Source: CAADGL01 sp964643885 (GTDB taxonomy: Bacteria; Planctomycetota; Phycisphaerae; UBA1845; Fen-1342). Taken from it: a stretch of 64,000 nucleotides of DNA. The notes beneath the pieces are model-generated. The model saw only the letters and a list, made by a program, of their open reading frames with translations, was not told the origin of the DNA and searched no databases. Below, piece after piece: positions 1 to 9,804 of this stretch. Location of the stretch: contig CAZXUI010000004.1 in assembly GCA_964643885.1 (NCBI GenBank), positions 1 to 64,000 on the forward strand, in the 5' to 3' direction. The position numbers were made by a program, and so were the translations under genes. The first letter of the stretch is position 1. Each line of letters opens with the position of its first letter.

Positions 1-412
1 ATAGGGCATCGGTCCTGCGCAAACCTCGACCGATCGACTCAAGTCAGATTTTATTTATGGCTGCGCGGCTAAGCAAGTACCGCCCGCGGCGTACGGGAAA
101 GTTTCCGAAGCCACGCAATGGTGGGACAAAGCACGGGTTCGGAGGTGGAGTTGGGGTGATCCGGTGTGGTGCGGCGGGGCGGCGCGGCGAGTTGATTCCA
201 CTTGCGGAGCAAGAGCCGACTCATTCGCAGCTTCGGGCAGGTGGCAACCAGAAGCTCCGCCCTGCCGCGTGCCCGGGCCAGCCAAGGCAACCGAAACGCC
301 GGCGCAGGCCGAGATCCGGCGTCAGGGAATCCCGCAGCGCGCGATGGGCAGCAGCAGCGTGCCCGCGCTCAGGGTAAGTACGACCGATCAGCGTGATTGC
401 CGTTGCGGATGA
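1..412. other. No supported gene at the left edge
   Basis: Several overlapping short open frames exist on both strands, but none has a ribosome site, a recognisable domain or a coherent amino-acid composition. I see no tRNA or clear terminator. The left end of the accessory region probably lies outside the window. Confidence 0.5.
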
Positions 413-517
413 ATGGACAAAGCGGATTCGTCCCTCACGCGCGGTGATCCGAGCGTCACCCGTGTGGAGAAAGTCCCGTTCACCTGGACGCGCGGCCAGA
501 TTCGGGAGGTCGCGTAG
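413..517 (+). CDS. Possible 34-residue small protein
   Basis: A short frame starts at ATG 413 and stops at TAG 515-517, directly abutting the ATG of the next gene at 518. The peptide begins MDKADSSLTRGDPSVTRVEK and has a balanced charged and polar composition. The abutting stop and start would fit translational coupling. There is no good ribosome site in front of ATG 413, and no family is recognised. It could equally be an untranslated leader, so confidence is low. Confidence 0.25.
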   Translation: MDKADSSLTRGDPSVTRVEKVPFTWTRGQIREVA

Positions 518-1471
518 ATGGCCGCGCGGACGCCGACATGGCCCGTGAGCGGACGCGGCCTGGCCGCCCACGCCGAGGCCCTCGCCCGTTGCGTGGCCCC
601 CGACGTGGCCACGGGGGCGTTCTACGTGGTTCTGCGGCCCGACCTGCCCGCCGAATACCAGGGCGGCGATGGTGGCGCGTTGGCGCTCACGTCGCGGCAC
701 CTGGACTTGATGTTGCGCCCGACACTCGAACGGCAGCGCCGTTGGCGGGGACGCGGGCCGGCAATCCTGCTCGATCCCATCGCCATCGCGGCCGAAGCGG
801 CGCACCGTGTGCAGCCGGCGCGGCGGCGCGTGTTTCCGGCCGTCGCGATGGGCCTCGTGCTTCATGAGCTGGCCCACATCATCGACGCCGGTCCGCGTCA
901 AGGCGAAGTCGAGCCCGATCCAGACCTGATCCAGTTCGGCCGGCTGACGCTGGCCGCCGACCTGACCGGCACGGGAGCGCCGACGAATGGCCCCGGCGCG
1001 GCCGCCCCGTGGCATGGCCACGAGTGGCCGTTCATCCGCATCGCGCTGCACCTGGCGCACCGCGCGGCCGCGTTGGGTGTCGATGCGCCGGCGACGGACG
1101 TGTTCGACGCGCGCGATTACGAACTGTCGCCCACGTACCGGTACGTCGCGGCGCTCGGCAACGAGCGAGCGAGACTGGCCGACACACCCATCATGACGAT
1201 CGGCCAGATTCCGCCGCCAGCCGCATTCGCCGCGCTGTGGCAGGCCAACGTGCGCGCCTGGAAATCGCGACACGAGGTCACCGACGAACTTCCAATGACG
1301 CTCGCAGCGTGCGGGCGTCACAATTCCATCCCCAAGGCGGCGCTGGATGCGACCGCCGTGCAGAAAGGAACGGGATCCGATGTTGAAGGAACTGCTCAGC
1401 GAGCTGGAAACCCGGCGCAAGGATCGCGAGACGGACTTCTGGGCGACGGCGCGGAAGCTCGCGGTCGGTGA
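518..1471 (+). CDS. Unknown protein with HExxH metal-binding motif
   Basis: A 317-residue protein with ATG 518 preceded by GGGAGG at a good distance. Residues about 116-120 read HELAH, the HExxH zinc motif of metallopeptidase-like folds. A second histidine cluster, HGHEW, near residue 167 could give the third ligand. There is no signal peptide and no membrane segment. The last 30 or so residues are read over the start of the next gene (from 1380) in another frame, so the two overlap by about 90 bases, as is common in mobile DNA. I do not recognise the family beyond the motif; peptidase activity is an inference. It pairs with the coiled-coil protein downstream. Confidence 0.6.
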   Translation: MAARTPTWPVSGRGLAAHAEALARCVAPDVATGAFYVVLRPDLPAEYQGGDGGALALTSRHLDLMLRPTLERQRRWRGRGPAILLDPIAIAAEAAHRVQPARRRVFPAVAMGLVLHELAHIIDAGPRQGEVEPDPDLIQFGRLTLAADLTGTGAPTNGPGAAAPWHGHEWPFIRIALHLAHRAAALGVDAPATDVFDARDYELSPTYRYVAALGNERARLADTPIMTIGQIPPPAAFAALWQANVRAWKSRHEVTDELPMTLAACGRHNSIPKAALDATAVQKGTGSDVEGTAQRAGNPAQGSRDGLLGDGAEARGR

Positions 1472-2090
1472 GAAGGTCACCGCGGCGGCGGTCGAGAAGC
1501 TGCTCGCCGAGAGCGAGAAGACGCCGGCAGAACTAGAAGTGGCGGTCGATCTCATGGCGCAGCGCGCACGGTGGCACGAGGCACGCCGGAAGGCGGCCGC
1601 GCTGGAGAAGGAACAGACCGCGCTGAAGAACCGAATCGCCGTCGAAGACAAGAAGCTCGGAGAAGCCGAGAGTGCGCACGCCGACGCCACGCGGCCGCTG
1701 TATGCCCGCCTGCATGAGATCAAGGCTGCGATCGGTGACGCCAGCGATGCCCGGCGGAACCTCATCAAGACGTGCCCGCACGCCGAACTCAAGGCCGAGC
1801 TGACGGCCGTGACGCAACGGCTGATCGAGTTGCGCGCCCAGGCGGCGGCCCTGCGCGAGCGCGGCGAACTGGTGAAGCAGGCCGATCGTGAGGAAGAGGC
1901 GGCCCGCCGCATGGCCGACGGCATCGTTCCCGGCACCCGGACGACGCGCATCGATGAGATGCGCGAGCGGGCCGCCCGCGCCCGCAAGGTCGGTCAGGAA
2001 GCCTTGGCCTCGTTGCCAGCCGTGCAGGATGAGATCGCAAAGTTGGAGCGCGAGGAGGAGGCGGTCTACGAGCGGATGACGAGGCCGTAG
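1380..2090 (+). CDS. Coiled-coil protein, unknown function
   Basis: A 236-residue protein. I chose ATG 1380, which follows AGAAAGGA by about 11 bases, over the in-frame ATG at 1347, which lacks a site. The sequence is almost entirely charged helix, rich in Glu, Lys, Arg and Ala (for example LEKEQTALKNRIAVEDKKL), so long coiled coils are expected. There is no catalytic motif, signal peptide or membrane segment. It overlaps the HExxH gene upstream, so the two are probably co-transcribed. Such small coiled-coil proteins are common in phage and integrative elements, but no specific role can be given. Confidence 0.6.
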   Translation: MLKELLSELETRRKDRETDFWATARKLAVGEKVTAAAVEKLLAESEKTPAELEVAVDLMAQRARWHEARRKAAALEKEQTALKNRIAVEDKKLGEAESAHADATRPLYARLHEIKAAIGDASDARRNLIKTCPHAELKAELTAVTQRLIELRAQAAALRERGELVKQADREEEAARRMADGIVPGTRTTRIDEMRERAARARKVGQEALASLPAVQDEIAKLEREEEAVYERMTRP

Positions 2091-2357
2091 GCGCAAACTC
2101 CGCTGCCGACACTGACGAAGGCCCGTGGGAGGGCCGCGCTCACAGCCTTCGACGGTGTCGGCATCGCGCCTGGAGGTCCCGGGTGTTTACCTGATTGTAA
2201 AACGGCGTGCGAACGCACCCAATGTCGGGGGCGGCGTCTCTTGGGCACCTGAGCCTTACCCGCGCTCCGGCTTGACGCTGACCGGTGCCGGCGGGAAGAT
2301 ACTCGCGTCTTCTGTGCTCGAATTGACGGCGATCGATCGGTGCGACAGGAGATCATC

Positions 2358-5300
2358 ATGTCACGAACAGTCCTTCTCCGAGTCGGTGCCTGCGGTCTGG
2401 CGCTGCTGGCCATCATCCTCGTGATGCCGAAGCGTCCCGCGAACGCGAACGCCGCCCTCGCCCATTCCTTGCTGCTCGATTCGTTTGTGATCGGCGATCC
2501 ATTCGGGATGGACCCGCACTCGGGCGACGGCTTCAGTGCGAACGATGACATGGTCTCCGGCGGGGACCCGAATATCGCGACACTCGACGGCTTCACGATC
2601 TTGCCGTGCGCAGGCAGCGGAGGCGGCGGGGGTGGTCCCGCGTGGCCAGACGTTGAATCGACAAGCTGCGTCGCGGCAAGCGCTGCCTTATCCGCGGTGA
2701 ACCTCTGTGATGGTCCCGGAATCCCCAGCGTCTACGGCAGCGCCGGCCCCACGTTAATGATCGGTGACGCCGGCGACGGATCGGGCAGCGGGTCCGGCGT
2801 ATTCATGGGCGATGTGATATACGGCCCGCCCTGTCCCGGCGGCCCCGGCGATGACGGTGGTGGCGGCAGCGGAGGCGGCTGTGGCGGTGGTGGTGCGGGC
2901 GGCGGTGGAGGCGGCGGAGCAGGTGCGGCCGCCGGCCCAGGAGCCGGCGGGGGCGGAAGCGGCGGCCCGGCGGGCTGTCTGGACTGCGACGGCGGTGCCT
3001 TCAGCCCGACGGCCATGCTCCACAGCATCCTGCTGCGGTTCCCGCTTGGAAACGCCAACGAGTGGCGCTCGGCTGGCGTCATCCGGCTGAGCCACGACGC
3101 GTCCCCGAGTTCGAGCCTGGGATCGGCAAGTCTGCTGGAGTACGACCTCGAAGCTGCATTCCCAGCACCGAATGTGTCGCCCGATTCGCCCGTGAACACG
3201 ATCCGGCAGTCAGGCGCGCTCCGGCAGATCCGCACGCCTGACCTGCTCGCAGACATTACAACGGGCAGTGGCAGCCTTCCGAACTACTGGATTCGGTATT
3301 ACTCGCTCGACAATGTGGGCGCGTATGACACCGGCACCGGCCTCTATCCGGTGACGGACAATACCGAGTTCCGCGCATGGAACGTGCAGTACGACGCGAC
3401 GTCACCCGAAGAACTGCTGGTCACAGTGTACGTCCGTCGGACTGGCGAATCGCTGACGAAGCGAGTCTCGTATTTGTACACGTGGTCGAGCGGTGCGTGG
3501 TCCCTGAGGACGCTCGACTCCAGCGACGCCGTCCTGCGCTTGCAGGAGGTAACGCCCTGGTCCGGAACGAGCAGCGTCCAGACGCGCACGCGGACGATCA
3601 AGGACGGCTCTGGGAACCTGCTCTACAAGGAGACGGAAGAGCGGGCACTCTACGAGTACGCGAACGATGGCACGTCACATACCGCCTGGCGGCGGACGCA
3701 GCGCGTTGTCGATCCTGACGGCGCGGCGCTGACGACCACCTGGAAGTGGGTGCGCGTCGAACCTTCGGAAGGCTACGCCGATCACGGGCTCGTGCTCGAA
3801 TCCGTCCACCGGCCGAACGGCTCGTGGACCTGGTACACCGTGACCCGCTCGGACCTCTCGTGGATCATCGACACAATCCACGGGCGCGGCGACGCCGACC
3901 TCCCGACCTCCGCGCCATCGATCACGAGTTCCTCGGTTTCGGCGATTCGGAGGATTCTCTCGAAGTCAGATTGGACCAGCGCTTACGAGCTTTCCGCGGT
4001 TGAGGAGTACGACTCGGGCACGCTGGTCGGCAAGACGGAGTACGTCCATACCCCCGGCAATCCCAACGTCACGGAAGCTGAGCAGTGGACGACGGCGTCC
4101 GGCGACCCGATCACCACCACCTACGAGTGGCATCACCTGTCGGACAGCTCGTATCCCTTCATCATCCGGATCGACAAGATCACCGAGCCGGACGGGCGGG
4201 TGACCGAGTTCACCTACGATGACGACTATCCGCTTTCGATCGGAAGCTTTCCGAATCCGCACGGTTCGTCGGGCAGCGGCGGATATCACTACCACGTGGC
4301 CGAGCGGAAGGACACTTCCGGCTCCCGGGTCTCCGGCAAATCGACGCAATCCGTCTGGGTCACTGACGCGGTCGGCCGACCGTGGTTCAACCAAACGTCG
4401 GTATGGACGGGCAGCGGCTTCCAGCCCATCGGTTGGACCGCACGAACCTATGATGCCATCGGCCGCGTAGATGAAATGTGGCAGTCCAATGGTGCGCACG
4501 TCGAAACGAGCTACCCGGACTGCTGTGCCCGCGTCGTGGTCGGCGCTGACGGCGTATCGACCACCACCTGGCGCGACGCTCTGGGGCGCATCTCATCGAT
4601 CCTGCGTGAAGCGCCGGGTCAGACCGAAATCACGACCAGCTTCAACTACGCCACGGCGCGCCAGATTTCCGCGACTGTCGCGGCTGGCTCGCTGAGCCAG
4701 ACGAGCATCCGGAAGCTTGATCTGGCGGGCCGGCTGACGTCGTCGATTTCCAATTCAGGCACGGCGGGCGCTCTCCAGACGCTTACGCAGCACGAGATCG
4801 TCTCCGGCAGCGGTGAGAAGATCACCGTCTACCACGACTACGCCGAAAGCGCCTCATCCGGCACTGCCGGTCTGCGAGACGAGATTCGCGAGTACCGGCG
4901 CGACGGCAAGCTCAAGCGGGTGAGCGGATCGGCGGTCGTGGAGCGGAACTATGAGAGCGGCGCAGCCAGCAACGAAACATGGTTGCGCGTCATCACCGGC
5001 GACGTGAACTCCACCCGCCGGCAGACGCAGTATTTCGACATGCTGGGACGGACGGCGCGGGAGGAGCGCCCGGGCTGGATCGCCAGCGGTACGCCGCCGA
5101 TGCTGACGACGACCTATCACTATGACTCCACGGGCGAACTCGAACGCATCGAAGCGCCGGGCCAGGCCGATACGCTGTATGTGTATGACGAGATGGGCGC
5201 GGTCAAGCAGACCGTGCTCGATGTGAATGGCAACGGCACTGTCGATCTCGGCGGCCCAGATCGGATCACGGAAGGCGAGACCATTTACGAGTCGGCCGAT

Positions 5301-8300
5301 TCACAGTGGTGGCAGGTCACTCGATCCTACGTGTACCCGCCTAGCAGTTCCACCCGGAAACTCACTGGAAGCCGCTGGACGCGGCAGACCGGCTTCACCG
5401 GGAGCGACACCGCAGAGTTCGTGACCGCCCAGAGCAGATCCTATGACGTCTCCGGCAACCTGACGACGGCCACCGTGAAGCTGGAGCGCGACGCCGCGGT
5501 GCGCACAGTCCTCACGGACGTTCCCGAATCGACAACCGATGGTGAGCAGGTGTACGAGGCCGGTCGGTTGGCGACGGCGACTTCGACGACCGGCGTGACG
5601 ACGACCTACGCATACGACGACCTCGGCCGCCAGACGCACGTCACGAACGGGCGCGGGAACACGACGCAAACGAGCTACGACAGCTCGGGGCGAGTCGAGT
5701 GGACCAAAGACGGCGCGCAGAACCAGACCGACTATGGCTATTACGCCGCCAGCGATTCCGGGGCCGGTGTTTACCCCGGCCGGCTGAAGTTCGTCGAGGA
5801 TCCCGCCGACAAGCGCAGCTACTTCGGCTACAACGACCGTGGCCAGACCATCCGCACCTGGGGCCACGTCCCGAACCCGACCGAAAACGTGTATGACGGC
5901 TACGGCCAGCGCACCACGCTGAAGACCTTCCGCGGCGGCAGCGACTGGGATGGCTCGACCTGGCCGGGCTCGCCGGGCGACTCGGACGATACAACCTGGA
6001 CCTTCCACGAAGCCACGGGCCTGCTCAACCAGAAGACCTACGACGACGGCACGTCGATCGTCTACACGTACACCTCCGACGGCAAGCTCTACACGCGCAA
6101 GTGGGCGCGCAACGCTTCCGACGGCAAAGTCACGACATACACGTATGACGCTGATACGGGCGAACTGACTGACGTCGATTACGACGCCGCCTGGAGCATG
6201 ACCGACCTGGCGTACACGTACGACCGGCTCGGCCGGCGCAAGACCGTGACCGACGCGGCTGGGGCACGCACGTTCGCGTACGATCCAGACACGCTCCAGC
6301 CCACGACCGAGACGTTCAACAGCGGCCTGTTCTCCGGCAAGCTCATCACGCAGGTCTACCAGGACGGCACGAGCGGCACGCTCGCCGGCCGCTGGGCGGG
6401 CGTGCAGATCGGCACGGCGAACGATCCGGACGCCGACTACGCCGCCGCCTATGGCTTCGACGCCTACGGCCGGCTGAATCACGTCACCGGACCGGGCCTG
6501 CCCACCGGCGACGGCACGGACAACGGCGCCTGGTACAGCTTCGAAACCGGCAGCGAGCTGGTCGACAAGCTGCTCTTCAAGAACTCCAGCGCCACGGTCA
6601 AGGGCTGGGTGGACTGGTCGTACGAGGATGACCGCGACCTGGTCGCCGCGGTCGAGAACAGCTTCGGCGACCTGACGACCTATACCACGATCTCGAAGTA
6701 CGCCTACGGCAACGACAGCCGCGGGCGGCGCGAGCACGTCGTGCGGACGGGCAGCGCGTTCGCGTCCAGCCACATGGACCTGTGGCAGTACAACGATCGC
6801 AACGAGCTGACGCGCAGCGAGCGCCACGCCGGCACCGACCCCAACAGCCCGGGTACCGAGGACACCGGCCTGCGGCGGGTCTATGCCTACGACCCGATCG
6901 GCAACCGCAGCACCAGCACCGAGGGCACGGGCGCGCAGACCACGTACACGTCCAACAACCTGAACCAGTACGACCCGGTCGTCACCGCCACAAGCCCGCA
7001 GACCGGCCAGCGGCTCAAGTACGACCTCGACGGCAACCTGACCGAAGCCTACGTCACCGGCGACATCAACGGCGACGGAAACGTCGACATGTCCGACCTG
7101 GGCGCCCTGCTGGCGGCCTACGGCACGTGTGAAGGCCAGCAGGGCTACAACCCAAATGCCAACATCTCGCCCAACGACCCTGGCCCGCAGTGCATCGACA
7201 TGTCCGACCTGGGCGTGCTGCTGAGCGTCTACGGCCTTCAGGCGACGGGCGCCATTCGGGCCAAGTTCACCTGGGACGCTGAGAACCGGCTGGTCGGCTG
7301 GGAGCCGCTGCTGTTCGTCAGCGGCGCGAAGAAGGTCGAGTTCAAGTACGACTACTTCGGCCGGCGGATTGAGAAGAAGGTTTACACCTACAACGGCTCA
7401 TCGTGGAGCCTGAGCGAAACGCGGCGCTTCATCTGGAACAACTGGCTGCTTCTGCTGGAGCTTGACGGCGATGGCAACGTCCTGCGCAAACTGACCTGGG
7501 GCCGCGACCTGAGCGGCTCGCTCGACGGCGCCGGCGGCATCGGCGGCCTGCTGGCCGTCCAGGACGCCAACGGCACCACCACGGGCGAGAACCACGAATC
7601 CGACGACCTGCGCTACGTCTGCTTCTACGACGCCAACGGCAACGTCGGCCAGGTGATCGACCTGGCCGCCGCCAGCGCCTCCGCCTCCATCAAGGCCCAC
7701 TACGAATACGACGCGTACGGAAACGTGCCCGTCCAGTCCGGCTCCTACGCTTCCGCCAACCCCTACCGCTTCAGCACCAAGCCCTGGGACGACGAAACCG
7801 GCCTGGGCTCATGGGGGCTGCGCTACTACGACCCAAGGCTCGGACGGTGGAGTAGTCCCGATCCATTGGCCGACGTCGTACGGTTCGCCGCCAACGGCGA
7901 GACCGAACAATTCTACCGGATTCGTACAGGTGGGATCAGCCGAAATAGTGAGGGTCAAAGTGTCTTTCCAACCACCGACATTGACGATGACTATCGCGGC
8001 CATCCCGAAAGCATACTTCTACTTAATGAGGCGGAAACTCGCGACCCGTCGCTGAACTTGTACGAGTACGCACATTCGAACTCCAACCTCTACGTCGATC
8101 CCATCGGTTTACAGCATGCAGGCGGGTCTTCCGCCGACAAGGCTCTCGCAGCAGCACTCGCACGGTGGGGTCGGGCGCTCGGTCGGCTTCGCAATTTCAC
8201 GTGCGACCAGTTAGAACCAATCATCAGCGATTTGCTCGCCGCCGCTCAGGAGATTGACACAATCCTGTCTGGCATGTCTGGCGGCACGAACATTACAACC

Positions 8301-8618
8301 TACATCAAGATGGCGCGGCGCATCGCTGACGGGCTGCGACAATTGTGCAATCTCACGGGGCCCAAAGGCGGAAAGGGTGGCAAGCCCAATATTCAGTGCG
8401 TTTTCTTCTACGAGTGGTGCGTCTGGGCCAATGGTAGCCCGCCAGACGATCCGGGGCGCGGGTGGAAGCGTAATGCTCCCTGTAATAGCTGCTTTGAGAA
8501 GTGCGCGAAGTCCGGTAAGTGGCCATTCGGTGACTGCCCGATGGGTGGGCCGAGAGGGCCCCGGTGGCCTGGGCCGAAAGACAACCCCCCGTGCTGGCCC
8601 GGCCCTGGCGACTATTAG
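2358..8618 (+). CDS. RHS/YD-repeat secreted protein with internal dockerin pair and cysteine-rich tip
   Basis: A 2086-residue exoprotein. ATG 2358 is chosen because AGGAG lies 7 bases upstream; the in-frame GTG 2340 has nothing. Residues 1-31 form a signal peptide. A glycine-only linker spans about 164-205. Many YD repeats (for example TYDADTGELTDVDYD) fill about 560-1560. Two dockerin-like calcium repeats (DINGDGNVDMSDLGALLAAYG and a partner) sit at about 1568-1630 inside a YD unit. The RHS core end LRYYDPRLGRWSSPDP is near 1820. A roughly 55-residue insert separates it from NLYEYAHSNSNLYVDPIGL near 1911. The last 175 residues carry nine cysteines and a Pro/Gly end, and their DNA is visibly less GC-rich than the core. 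RHS proteins form a shell around a C-terminal toxin; a toxin role for this tip is inferred. Confidence 0.9.
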   Translation: MSRTVLLRVGACGLALLAIILVMPKRPANANAALAHSLLLDSFVIGDPFGMDPHSGDGFSANDDMVSGGDPNIATLDGFTILPCAGSGGGGGGPAWPDVESTSCVAASAALSAVNLCDGPGIPSVYGSAGPTLMIGDAGDGSGSGSGVFMGDVIYGPPCPGGPGDDGGGGSGGGCGGGGAGGGGGGGAGAAAGPGAGGGGSGGPAGCLDCDGGAFSPTAMLHSILLRFPLGNANEWRSAGVIRLSHDASPSSSLGSASLLEYDLEAAFPAPNVSPDSPVNTIRQSGALRQIRTPDLLADITTGSGSLPNYWIRYYSLDNVGAYDTGTGLYPVTDNTEFRAWNVQYDATSPEELLVTVYVRRTGESLTKRVSYLYTWSSGAWSLRTLDSSDAVLRLQEVTPWSGTSSVQTRTRTIKDGSGNLLYKETEERALYEYANDGTSHTAWRRTQRVVDPDGAALTTTWKWVRVEPSEGYADHGLVLESVHRPNGSWTWYTVTRSDLSWIIDTIHGRGDADLPTSAPSITSSSVSAIRRILSKSDWTSAYELSAVEEYDSGTLVGKTEYVHTPGNPNVTEAEQWTTASGDPITTTYEWHHLSDSSYPFIIRIDKITEPDGRVTEFTYDDDYPLSIGSFPNPHGSSGSGGYHYHVAERKDTSGSRVSGKSTQSVWVTDAVGRPWFNQTSVWTGSGFQPIGWTARTYDAIGRVDEMWQSNGAHVETSYPDCCARVVVGADGVSTTTWRDALGRISSILREAPGQTEITTSFNYATARQISATVAAGSLSQTSIRKLDLAGRLTSSISNSGTAGALQTLTQHEIVSGSGEKITVYHDYAESASSGTAGLRDEIREYRRDGKLKRVSGSAVVERNYESGAASNETWLRVITGDVNSTRRQTQYFDMLGRTAREERPGWIASGTPPMLTTTYHYDSTGELERIEAPGQADTLYVYDEMGAVKQTVLDVNGNGTVDLGGPDRITEGETIYESADSQWWQVTRSYVYPPSSSTRKLTGSRWTRQTGFTGSDTAEFVTAQSRSYDVSGNLTTATVKLERDAAVRTVLTDVPESTTDGEQVYEAGRLATATSTTGVTTTYAYDDLGRQTHVTNGRGNTTQTSYDSSGRVEWTKDGAQNQTDYGYYAASDSGAGVYPGRLKFVEDPADKRSYFGYNDRGQTIRTWGHVPNPTENVYDGYGQRTTLKTFRGGSDWDGSTWPGSPGDSDDTTWTFHEATGLLNQKTYDDGTSIVYTYTSDGKLYTRKWARNASDGKVTTYTYDADTGELTDVDYDAAWSMTDLAYTYDRLGRRKTVTDAAGARTFAYDPDTLQPTTETFNSGLFSGKLITQVYQDGTSGTLAGRWAGVQIGTANDPDADYAAAYGFDAYGRLNHVTGPGLPTGDGTDNGAWYSFETGSELVDKLLFKNSSATVKGWVDWSYEDDRDLVAAVENSFGDLTTYTTISKYAYGNDSRGRREHVVRTGSAFASSHMDLWQYNDRNELTRSERHAGTDPNSPGTEDTGLRRVYAYDPIGNRSTSTEGTGAQTTYTSNNLNQYDPVVTATSPQTGQRLKYDLDGNLTEAYVTGDINGDGNVDMSDLGALLAAYGTCEGQQGYNPNANISPNDPGPQCIDMSDLGVLLSVYGLQATGAIRAKFTWDAENRLVGWEPLLFVSGAKKVEFKYDYFGRRIEKKVYTYNGSSWSLSETRRFIWNNWLLLLELDGDGNVLRKLTWGRDLSGSLDGAGGIGGLLAVQDANGTTTGENHESDDLRYVCFYDANGNVGQVIDLAAASASASIKAHYEYDAYGNVPVQSGSYASANPYRFSTKPWDDETGLGSWGLRYYDPRLGRWSSPDPLADVVRFAANGETEQFYRIRTGGISRNSEGQSVFPTTDIDDDYRGHPESILLLNEAETRDPSLNLYEYAHSNSNLYVDPIGLQHAGGSSADKALAAALARWGRALGRLRNFTCDQLEPIISDLLAAAQEIDTILSGMSGGTNITTYIKMARRIADGLRQLCNLTGPKGGKGGKPNIQCVFFYEWCVWANGSPPDDPGRGWKRNAPCNSCFEKCAKSGKWPFGDCPMGGPRGPRWPGPKDNPPCWPGPGDY

Positions 8619-8662
8619 ATCGTTTTTTGGGTTTGGTGTCGTTGACGGGCACGAGCGAAACG

Positions 8663-9418
8663 ATGGCACCGCGAGACACGGAAGACACCACGAATCTCAC
8701 AATGAGTGCGCTTCGAGAACTAGGCATCGGTTGTCAGCTGGAACCCGACCGAGCGCTAGAAGGCCTTACTGGCGCACCGAGTCGCATTCACGTGCGCGGC
8801 TCGCGGATTGCGCCAGACGCCCCTATGGCCGGTTTTACCCTGCACCTCGGGCGCGACGTGGCGTTTCTTAGTCTTTTCAGTGGCATTCTGTACCGAATCG
8901 CGCCCAGCCTGGTTGTTGATTGTGTGAATGAGTTGACGAGGCACGATCATCGGCTTGGCGGAGGCACGCCCCGCGTCGTTTCCCGTGAGGTGATCCGGAA
9001 GTACCACTTGACTGAGGGCATGGCGCTGTATGCATTTGCAGCACCTGTATCGGGACCGCTTGCTAGCCTCCTCTCTCGCCCTCCGCAGGGGGCCGCATCG
9101 TGGGAAGCTCCGGATGAGAAGCTGATTAACGGGCAGCTCGAAGTTGGTTCGTTCGGCTTGTTCACGATCAAACTAAGCAATGAACGATACATTCTGACGA
9201 GATTGCGTGGGCGTCGCGGCCGACCATGTGCGTACCTGACGTGTTTTCTTTCTGGCGGGCGGAACATTGTCGCGCACTACAAATCCTTGCTCCAGAGCCT
9301 TGCTAAAGTCTGGCGTTGCGTGTTTTATGATGGATCATGGGGGAATCAGATATTGTGGGACGACCCCTATTATTCTGTGGCCGACAGCGTCCGTCCCGAT
9401 CACCCGAGAAATGCGTGA
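8663..9418 (+). CDS. Unknown protein after the RHS tip, candidate immunity protein
   Basis: A 251-residue protein. ATG 8663 is chosen (44 bases after the RHS stop); ATG 8702 is an alternative, and neither has a strong ribosome site. The open frame upstream to 8564 would overlap the RHS gene. There is no signal peptide or clear membrane helix. Notable stretches are FTLHLGRDVAFLSLFSGILY and the aromatic C-terminus. Its DNA shares the lower GC and less biased codon use of the RHS tip. RHS and other polymorphic toxins are normally followed directly by a cytoplasmic immunity gene, so position suggests that role. No family is recognised. Confidence 0.55.
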   Translation: MAPRDTEDTTNLTMSALRELGIGCQLEPDRALEGLTGAPSRIHVRGSRIAPDAPMAGFTLHLGRDVAFLSLFSGILYRIAPSLVVDCVNELTRHDHRLGGGTPRVVSREVIRKYHLTEGMALYAFAAPVSGPLASLLSRPPQGAASWEAPDEKLINGQLEVGSFGLFTIKLSNERYILTRLRGRRGRPCAYLTCFLSGGRNIVAHYKSLLQSLAKVWRCVFYDGSWGNQILWDDPYYSVADSVRPDHPRNA

Positions 9419-9804
9419 GGCGCAGCGAACTGGGCGACCAGCTGCTGTTCCAGAACTGAAGCGTGGCTCCGAATGTCAGCAACGGAAGAGCCGGACGACA
9501 GGGAGGATCTCCAAACCGGCCAGTACCATCAAGTTCGATGGTGTTGACGCTGTCTCGCTTTCGCGTGTTGTTCAGTTGGTTTTCCCGACACGCCTACACG
9601 TCTTCCCGAGTTTTTTATCGCTGCGGGACCGGAAACGGGAAGCCGGGCATGCCAGACGTCCCCCGCGTTGACCACGCCAACGCACACGCGTAAGGCCGAT
9701 TCTGGGCCGCGGCACGGGCATATGCGCGGATCGCGCAAGTCGTCTCAGCGGTAGAATCACGATCGGCAACGAATGGATATCCTGCGACAGCCGGCGAGGA
9801 TGAG
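9419..9804. other. Intergenic, no supported gene
   Basis: About 390 bases between the candidate immunity gene and the first gene of the integrative element. Short frames on both strands overlap each other and lack ribosome sites. I see no tRNA and no convincing terminator. It could hold the junction between the RHS module and the element. Confidence 0.45.

Noticed and set aside
9267..9671. Possible small protein overlapping the candidate immunity gene
   Set aside because: Shares DNA with a better-supported frame and lacks a ribosome site and recognisable features.
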